Below are positions 57,533 through 64,000 of a stretch of 64,000 nucleotides of DNA, piece after piece. Numbering within the stretch: the stretch's first letter is position 1; every line of letters begins with the position of its first letter. Origin of the DNA: Schistocerca nitens (Eukaryota; Arthropoda; Insecta; Orthoptera; Acrididae); assembly GCF_023898315.1 (NCBI RefSeq), contig NC_064621.1:532415383-532479382 (forward strand), written 5' to 3'. The notes beneath the pieces are model-generated. The model searched no databases and was not told where the DNA came from. It was given only the letters and a program-made list of their open reading frames with translations. The translations under genes and the position numbers were made by a program.

Positions 57533-57911
57533 ATATTATGCAGTCAAAATGACCTTTGTCAATAACCATACTCTTGTTCTCATTTAGACACACCTTGTAC
57601 AGCTATACTTCCTGGTACTGAATCAGACCTTTGTCGACAGTTATGTGACCCTGAGCACGAGTGCTCACTGAATGGTCGCTGCTAACAACAATAAACTATT
57701 AACATCTATAACCACAATTTCAAAACAGCTTTCTGCCACTAAATATATTCTCCGATAATTTCAAAGTGCGTGTTCCGTTTCTGATACAAAGCTTCAAAAT
57801 CGTGCTAAGCTAAGACAATAACTACGGACCCTGCTACTTGCCTAAAACGGATTTTGCTTTCAGAAGAAACTGCAAGTTTGCAAAATAACACGACCTCTAA
57901 ACAACCATATA
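57533..57911. other. Non-coding DNA, nothing recognised
   Basis: No feature supported. Confidence 0.4.
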
Positions 57912-57930
57912 AATGTTTACACAATACGAT

Positions 57931-58327
57931 TCTTTTCTTTCTTTCTTTCGCTACCGCCTTTATCCCGCATTTTGCGCAGGGTCGGCAGGGTTAAGTACGG
58001 AACTGGCATGGTTAATTTTAAGGGGTGGCCAGATGCCCTTCCTGCCGCCACCCCATACCCCCGGGACGGAAGTAGTGTACCCCAGCTGTCTGCGTCTAGT
58101 GTAAATCGTGTTTCAAATGTCTGCGAGTCGTGTAACTGAGGCGGGACATGGGTACCAGTCCGGTATTCACCTAGTAGGATGTGGAAAACCGCCTAAAAAC
58201 CACATCCAGGCTGGCCGGCACACCGGCCGTCGTCGTTAACCCGCCGGGTGGATTCGATCCGGGGCCGGCGCGCCTACCCAAGTCCAGGAAGCAGCGCGTT
58301 AGCGCTCTCGGCTACGCTGGAGGGTCT
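57931..58327 (-). mobile_element. SINE-C with 19-base target duplication
   Basis: The minus strand reads GCGTAGCCGAGAGCGCTAAC as head, with GGATCGAATCCACCC as B box. The 3' tail is GAAAGAAAGAAAAG. AATGTTTACACAATACGAT at 57912-57930 is repeated with one change at 58328-58346. Confidence 0.94.
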
Positions 58328-58346
58328 AATGTTTGCACAATACGAT

Positions 58347-60010
58347 AGTGTCTGTTAATTACGACCCTTCGCAACATTTACACCCAGCAAGTATGGGAGA
58401 ATGAATCAAACATTGCAACATATGTAGAACAGTACCAGCAGTGAGTGAGTAACAGAGGAAGCAGTAGGCCTACTCGCAGGCGCAACACCACACCCTTTTG
58501 TGAGAATACAAAGATGTTATGCCAAACTGAGCAAGTGGAATGTCTTCAAATAAAAGACAGCGTGAAATCAATAATCAGTATTGATTGTTGAAGTTAAATA
58601 GCACCAACTCCAGCAAGCAAGCGAACTTGAAAGGGGTAGTAGAACAGCCCTTTGAGAAATTGCCTCGCCTGACTTTTCGGTTCCCAAGAGTGCTTAAATT
58701 ATACCAGTAATTTACTCGAGTGCCGAATGATTCAGCATCCAAATGTGTGTGGATAACGTTGTTTTAGTCAAGTAAGATGGTTTAATAGGTCCGATCTGGT
58801 AAGTTGGACCGTGACTGGCCAAGACGTTTCCACCACCCCAGTTTATTTACCACTGGACAGGTTTGAACATCTGTTTATTAAAGAGCGTTAGTAGTACGTT
58901 CCCATCTCTCTTTCCAGTCATTTGTTTCTTCTGGATCTCTAACATGGTTTGCTGGAGTGGTGATACGAAGCTGAAGTTTGTTGTACAGAACCGGGGTGGA
59001 TGTGGGATGTGCGACGTATACTGGACAAAAATAGAGCAGCCAAGCCAGGGTCAATCGCTGAGTTTAGAAAAGGCGATGGGAATACCGGGATTTCGCGAGG
59101 CGATTAAAGATAAATTAAAAGCATCGACAGAAAAAACGGACTTCCCCTGTCGAAAGAGATGAGACAGGGCCCTTAAAATGCATCCAGTAGCAAGAATGTA
59201 CAACAGTGCCTGCAGTTTTGTTTCTGCAGGTAAGGTTTTTCTTAGATGCGCTTCTGTAGGCTGGTTTTTCCATTGTATTTTTTAACAAAATTAAACCATC
59301 TTTAAACAGTTCCAGTGTAAGAAATTATTCATGTGGGCTTTAACTGCTTGTCCACCTGAAACAACATTATATGCTCCAGACAAAACTCGTTGGCCAATCC
59401 ATTTTTGTACTCATTTTTCATCTTCATTTTTAATCTCTTCTACCAACTCCTCCAGGATAAGCTTTGCTGCTACGATGTACTACTTGGTCCACCCTCACTC
59501 TCCAAACCACCAACTAAAACATGGTGAACGCAGACTCGCTTAGTCATTGTTTTCTTCTTTTGCCAGAGCTACTAAATCACTCGTTACTACACTAAATCAG
59601 TGAAGCGGTGTATGTTTTAGGTTGCTGAAAGGCGCGGTTATCTGCAGCGCTAAGTTAGTGGGCCAGTGTGAACAGGCCTCTACGGGCACGCTGTTACCCC
59701 TGTGATGTTTGTCTGGAACCAGAGAATAGAAGTAGTTCGGCAAGCAGCAGCAAGTGGGTACAAGACCACACTACGTGACCACAACACGGTATACCGTCGT
59801 GTTGTGCCCAAAACCGTAACAGAGCGTTCAGTTTCGTCCCGTTGGCTCGATGCTGGGGATTGTAACGGGCGTGAACATGTCTGCGTCGACGGAATAACGC
59901 CCTCTGCTGAGAGCTAGAATGTATTATGAATGCCACTGCGTCGGCTTCCACTGTCCAGAAACCACAAACGCAGGAAACGAAAACGCATCAAAATTTGATG
60001 AGCCATCACT
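58347..60010. other. Non-coding DNA, no feature supported
   Basis: A 99-codon plus-strand frame (58863-59162) and others near 59331-59951 are open, but no domain could be named. Confidence 0.35.
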
Positions 60011-60019
60011 GCTCTGCTA

Positions 60020-60860
60020 AGAGGAGAGGCAAACTGTTTCCAGGCGAAATCACGCTTCAGCATTTTATACAATCTGTCCCAAGTTCAAGAATCCGCTTGG
60101 TTCCTGTCTCTCCTCTTGTCCTACCCGTTGCTTCATATACTTCTTTGGTCTTTCTGTCCGTATTCATACTGATCACAGGTCCCGCAAATCTCGCTCTTTT
60201 CTCAGTCTATCCTAACTCTCCGGTAAAACAGTTTTCACAACCTCTTTTAGGGTCCAATATTGTCTAAAGCCTTCTTTTCACTCCTTTCTCTAGTTGATTC
60301 ACACTGTCTTCCTCGCGATGTCGTTTCCACCGTATATAGAACCGCATTCATCAACTCTGCCTAATCGTGTACTTTTGTTTCCATAGATATATTCTCTTTA
60401 TTGTACACTTCTCTGGCCATATGGAAAGCTGACACCGTCTTCTTCGTCCTGTGTTATTAGCCCATTGATCCTCTTTCTTCTTGTTATATATGCTCCTAGG
60501 TATTTAAATGTGTCCTTCTAGTGTTTTACAATCGTTGGCGGTTTTCTGTGACTTTGTATAGTAGGATATCCAACTCGTCTGTTTACATTGCTTAGGTTGT
60601 CGAGTCATTCCTTTGTGTCTTCTTCCATCTCACTATTGCTATATCCTTCGCAATGGCTAGGCAGGCATCCCATTCGGACCCTATTGTCGTTTTTGTCTGC
60701 CATGTGAATTTTTGGTACTCAGATTTCAACGTTTAAGCTCTCTGCCGTCTGATGACTTCGTCCAGCGCAACCCTGAAGATAATTCGTTATAGTTCATGCC
60801 CATATTTCACGCCGGACCCTATCTCAATCCACATTAACTGTCTGCCTCGGCAGACTGTCA
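60020..60860 (-). pseudogene. Decayed non-LTR reverse transcriptase C-terminal region
   Basis: Reading the minus strand across frames gives KDTFKYLGAYITRRKRINGL then ITQDEEDG (about 60420-60500), the KYLG block after the palm in non-LTR elements. Upstream, between 60560 and 60860, it is only weakly recognisable. Stops occur in every frame. Confidence 0.5.
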
Positions 60861-61439
60861 TCAGATTCAAGAAGAAATATAGTATCAATACATAATATAT
60901 GGTCAAATTTTACACTTAAGCGTAGCATGTTCAAGTGCGAAATCACGCAAAAGCTAATGAAAAATCTTTAGTTCATTCACTGTACATGTGTATCATGATT
61001 ACTGATCTCGTCCAAGACATACTCTTATAAACGAGGTGCCTGTCCAATAACGACGATCTCATGTATGTGTTACACGCTAACGCGGTGACAGTAACCTGGT
61101 AGCCCGCAGTTTGAAAGGCATATCGACAATTCTTAACCATGATGGCGAGCGCCGTTGGATAGAACACGCTATCTCTACTCGTACGTGTTGAGGACAATGT
61201 GAACAGCACTGGCTATATCAAAGAGGCTTTGAACCTCCTTCAGACAAGTCCACGTGCCACACTTCAGAAATTCACAGTCCAGCCTATACGTTACAACGAA
61301 CATGTAAGTATTTTTCTGCTTCCTCGGCCTAAACGTTCTCTCGAACTAAATTCTCTTCTCCCGATTTTTTACACTAAAGAAGATCGTACTGCAGTTCCAC
61401 TTCTCAATCATCGCACAAACGTCAAAATTACACATTGAA
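60861..61439. other. Non-coding DNA, nothing recognised
   Basis: The upstream part of the next element may begin here, but I cannot support it. Confidence 0.35.
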
Positions 61440-62053
61440 AAAGTGAACGCGGGATATAAAATCAATTAAGATCGCTCAGTTCCATATCTGATGGAAAATC
61501 TATTCTACATCGAGTATGCGAAAGAACTACTTCCTCTTCCAGCAGCAGACTATCGTTAAGTCGTTGGCCGAACGAAGCGCTGCAACTGACTGGGAAAGTT
61601 CTGAAGTCTTTCCTGTAGTCAAGAAAGGTAGTCCGAACAGACGTACACAGCTGCACACCTGTATCGCTGTCGCCAATCTGTTTTAGAATTTTCCAACACG
61701 CTTTACACTCTGGTACTATGACCTTTCTCGAGTCTGAAAATGCCCTCGGTATGAATCATCATAGATTCCACAAATAACGACAGAGTGAAGCTCAGCTAGC
61801 TCTCTTCGACCACGAAACCAAATGGTTAGGAGATACCAGCGCACAGGTTGATGCTGTGTGCCTTCAGTACTGCAAAGCGTTCGATGCAGTTCTGTATTGT
61901 CTCCTAACGAACAACGTACGAGCTACGGAATGTTAGGTAAGCTTTGTGGAATGATTGAACAGCTCCTAGTAAACTGAACACAGCATATAATTCTTAACGG
62001 AGGAAAGTCTGCAGTCGCAAAAGAAACACGGGTTGTGTTATAGGGCCAATATA

Positions 62054-63158
62054 CACTCAAAAAATTACGACGCAGCGCTATGGAGTTACGCAAATAGGTC
62101 ACAAACTTATACAGATATCGATGGAAAATGCAAAACTGTAAACTTTGGCGCCCGAAGGATGAATGTGTGACACTGCAACATAATTTCAACGCTCAGCTGG
62201 TGACGAGAGCAAACATGGGACATGATGGTACCAGGACAAAAAGTCTTTGCGAATTTCATTTCCTTTACTCAGTTGGACAATAATTATGCCTCGCACATAG
62301 GCGCGTGGACGAAGTAAGCAGATGACAGCATTTGAGAGATTGAGCAGATTCGAGTAATAGGCGAATCGCTCGACATCTGAACAGGAGCGATGCCTCTACT
62401 CGACGCTCTGTTCGACGATGTTGGCAGGAATGGGTGAATCATGGTCGAACACAGCGTCAAGAAGGTACCGGTCGACCTAGAGAGACGACAGATCGCGATT
62501 AACAAACAATCGTAAGCGAGGCACTCAGAGCCCCGGATTCAGTCATTATCATGGATCCGACGTGCAACTAGTGCTTCAGAAACCACGAGGCTCATAACAG
62601 GGGGCTCACAGAAAGGGGTCTGAGCTCAAACCAAGGAATTCTGGCTATCTAACGCTCCAGTTGGACTGCATTTGACGCGGTATTGGACTGCATTTGGCGC
62701 GGTATCCCTCAGGAGCCGCATTCGGGAGGACGACGGTTCAATCCCGCGTCCGGCCATCCTGATTTAGGTTTTCCGTTATTTCCCTAAATCGCTCTAGGCA
62801 AATGCCGGGATGGTTCCTTTCAAAGGGCACGGCCGACTTCCTCCCCCGTCCTTCCGTAATCCGATGAGACCAATGACCTCGCTGTCTGGTCTCCTTTCCC
62901 AAAACAACCAACCCTCAGGAGCACATCGAACAACTCTATCAAACAATGCCAAGCCGAATAACTGCTTGCATAACAGGCAGAGATGGACCAATGCATTATC
63001 GAACTGCTCTATTTGTGAAGCTCTTTCTACTGAAAAAATCATCTATTTTTTCTCAAATTGAAATCATTTGTTTGTATGTACATGTACATCACCACATCTA
63101 CCGATTTCCATCTCATTCGGATAATACCTTCGTGGTGCGTCGTTTTTTTTAAAGAGTG
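62054..63158 (+). mobile_element. Tc1-like element inside J, internally deleted
   Basis: The ends are CACTCAAAAAATTACGACGC (62054) and CGTCGTTTTTTTTAAAGAGTG (shortened; ends 63158). TA occurs on both sides and J reads through on both. The gene starts at the ATG at 62286 (MPRT then TAG). HTH text remains: GRSKQMTAFERLSRFE and later LCSTMLAGMGESWSNTASRR. After GGGTCTGAGC near 62622 the catalytic core is deleted. Homology resumes at 62645 with the C-terminal GCTATCTAACGC region. A 22-base unit TTGGACTGCATTTGRCGCGG is tandemly doubled at 62661-62704. Same family as 12460 and 14718. Confidence 0.82.
62716..62911 (+). mobile_element. SINE-D, 5' truncated, third level of the nest
   Basis: It begins inside the head (CCGCATTCGGGAGGACGACG), keeps the B box GGTTCAATCCC, and ends CCCAAAACAACCAAC. 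CCCTCAGGAG flanks it at 62706-62715 and 62912-62921 and is the Tc1-like coding sequence. Confidence 0.94.
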
Positions 63159-63720
63159 TATACATAACGTGGTGGATAACGTAGGAAACTCCAAGAGACT
63201 GTTAGCGGATGATTGTTCTTCACAAAAAAAGTGACAACGCTAGAAAATTCGAGAGAAATGCAGAAAGACCTGGAGAGGATCGAGTTCGTGCAGGGAATGG
63301 CAGTATACTCTCAAAATATGAGTAAGCAAATATAACATACTGTACATAATTAGGAATAAATCCCCGTCTTTGTTGATTACAGGAATCTTTGAGTATAAAG
63401 CGACTTAAGAGTGGAAGGACCACATAAAATTAATCGTGGGAAAGGCAGATGCCAGAATCTTCAGAAAGTGTGGTCAACCCATGAAGAAGGTACCTTACTT
63501 ATCACTCATTCGATCTGTTGCTATAGCTGAGTATTGCTCATCAGTCTAAGAGCCTTAGCATAGATGAAACAGAGGATTCAAAGAAGGGAATCTCGTTTCG
63601 TCACAGTTTCATCCAATTCCAGTGCTAAATGCTAAATTTGAGGCTTAGTTCATCACGGTGCGGTTTATTGTTAACACCCCGTGAGCGTTCGTATATACTG
63701 CTTCCTCCTACGTTCCAAAC

Positions 63721-64000
63721 GGCATGTTGAAAGAAAACGCTTGCTTTTTGAATCATGCTCGTAAGCAGGGATGGTTACGACATTGCTCATATGAGTTAAG
63801 TGACAATACTTTTGTTTCGCTACGTATGGTATCAGTATAGATACCTAAAGTTCAATAATTTAATAGTATCATAAATGATTTCAGAGTACTGGCAATTGAA
63901 GTGTCCAATGGTGTGGGGTCGAACATGGACCCTTCACTATTAGTTTAACGACAGTTTCTATATAATACTTTAATAAAAACTACCTACCGTGTACAAAATG
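63721..64000. other. Non-coding DNA, nothing recognised
   Basis: No feature supported up to the window end. Confidence 0.4.

Larger units (their letters stand above)
61440..63720 (+). mobile_element. Element J: Jockey-like element split by a Tc1-like element
   Basis: The left part (61440-62053) reads a reverse transcriptase: ALFDHETKWLGDTSAQVDAV (about 61798-61858), YCKAFDAVLYCLLTNN (about 61870-61917), IILNGGKSAVAKETR then GCVIGPI (about 61985-62050). After the insertion the right part resumes with YIHNVVDNVGNSKRLLADDC, the catalytic Asp pair region, with FADD changed to LADD (about 63161-63220). Then RRIQRR-like shreds and YILLPPT near 63690-63710 lead toward the C-terminus. Frameshifts and stops are frequent. 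The (TAGATG)n tail is not seen. Confidence 0.82.

Overview
This window looks like intergenic DNA from a very large insect genome, most likely an orthopteran of the locust or grasshopper type. The grounds are the density of tRNA-derived SINEs whose shared body I associate with Schistocerca-like genomes, many Tc1/mariner copies, (TAGATG)n-tailed non-LTR elements and long microsatellites. The species call is recall plus inference, not proven. I found no rRNA gene, no true tRNA gene, no CRISPR array and no bacterial-style operon. Almost every recognisable protein is a broken transposon protein. One 109-codon stretch (8475-8801, minus) could be a host exon.

Layout. 1-4.3 kb: the end of a Tc1-like element, a decayed multi-copy insect ORF, and a SINE. 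5.4-8.0 kb: two fold-back structures. 9.0-11.2 kb: a mariner split by a 5'-truncated non-LTR element, then a second non-LTR tail. 12.5-15.2 kb: two broken copies of one Tc1-like family. 16-21 kb: RTE-like, mariner and Penelope-like remnants and two SINEs. 22.6-24.3 kb and 26.7-27.8 kb: two IS630/mariner-superfamily elements of a related type. 28-34.4 kb: SINEs, a fold-back with ribozyme-like cores, and a nearly complete Tc1-like copy with matching ends.

35.1-42.6 kb is one large nest. A Tc1-like element (D) was split by an IS630-like element (E). E was split at a TTAA site by a piggyBac. The piggyBac then took a SINE and a LINE, with an inverted duplication beside the LINE. D was also split by a putative solo LTR (TGTT duplication) and by another SINE. 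46.9-54.7 kb is a second nest. A mariner-like element (H) holds element G, a 3.2-kb transposon with about 380-bp terminal repeats, a 3-bp target duplication and a PIN/XPG-like nuclease plus Cys-rich protein. Next to it a Jockey/CR1-like element is split by an RTE-like LINE. 56.1-57.5 kb is a Tc1-like element split by a SINE. 61.4-63.7 kb is a Jockey-like element split by a Tc1-like element that itself carries a SINE.

The elements do not work together as a pathway. Their nesting gives a relative time order of insertions. Element G is the part most worth following up. It resembles the Academ group by nuclease, Cys-rich tail, long terminal repeats and short target duplication, but I could not run a search to confirm this.
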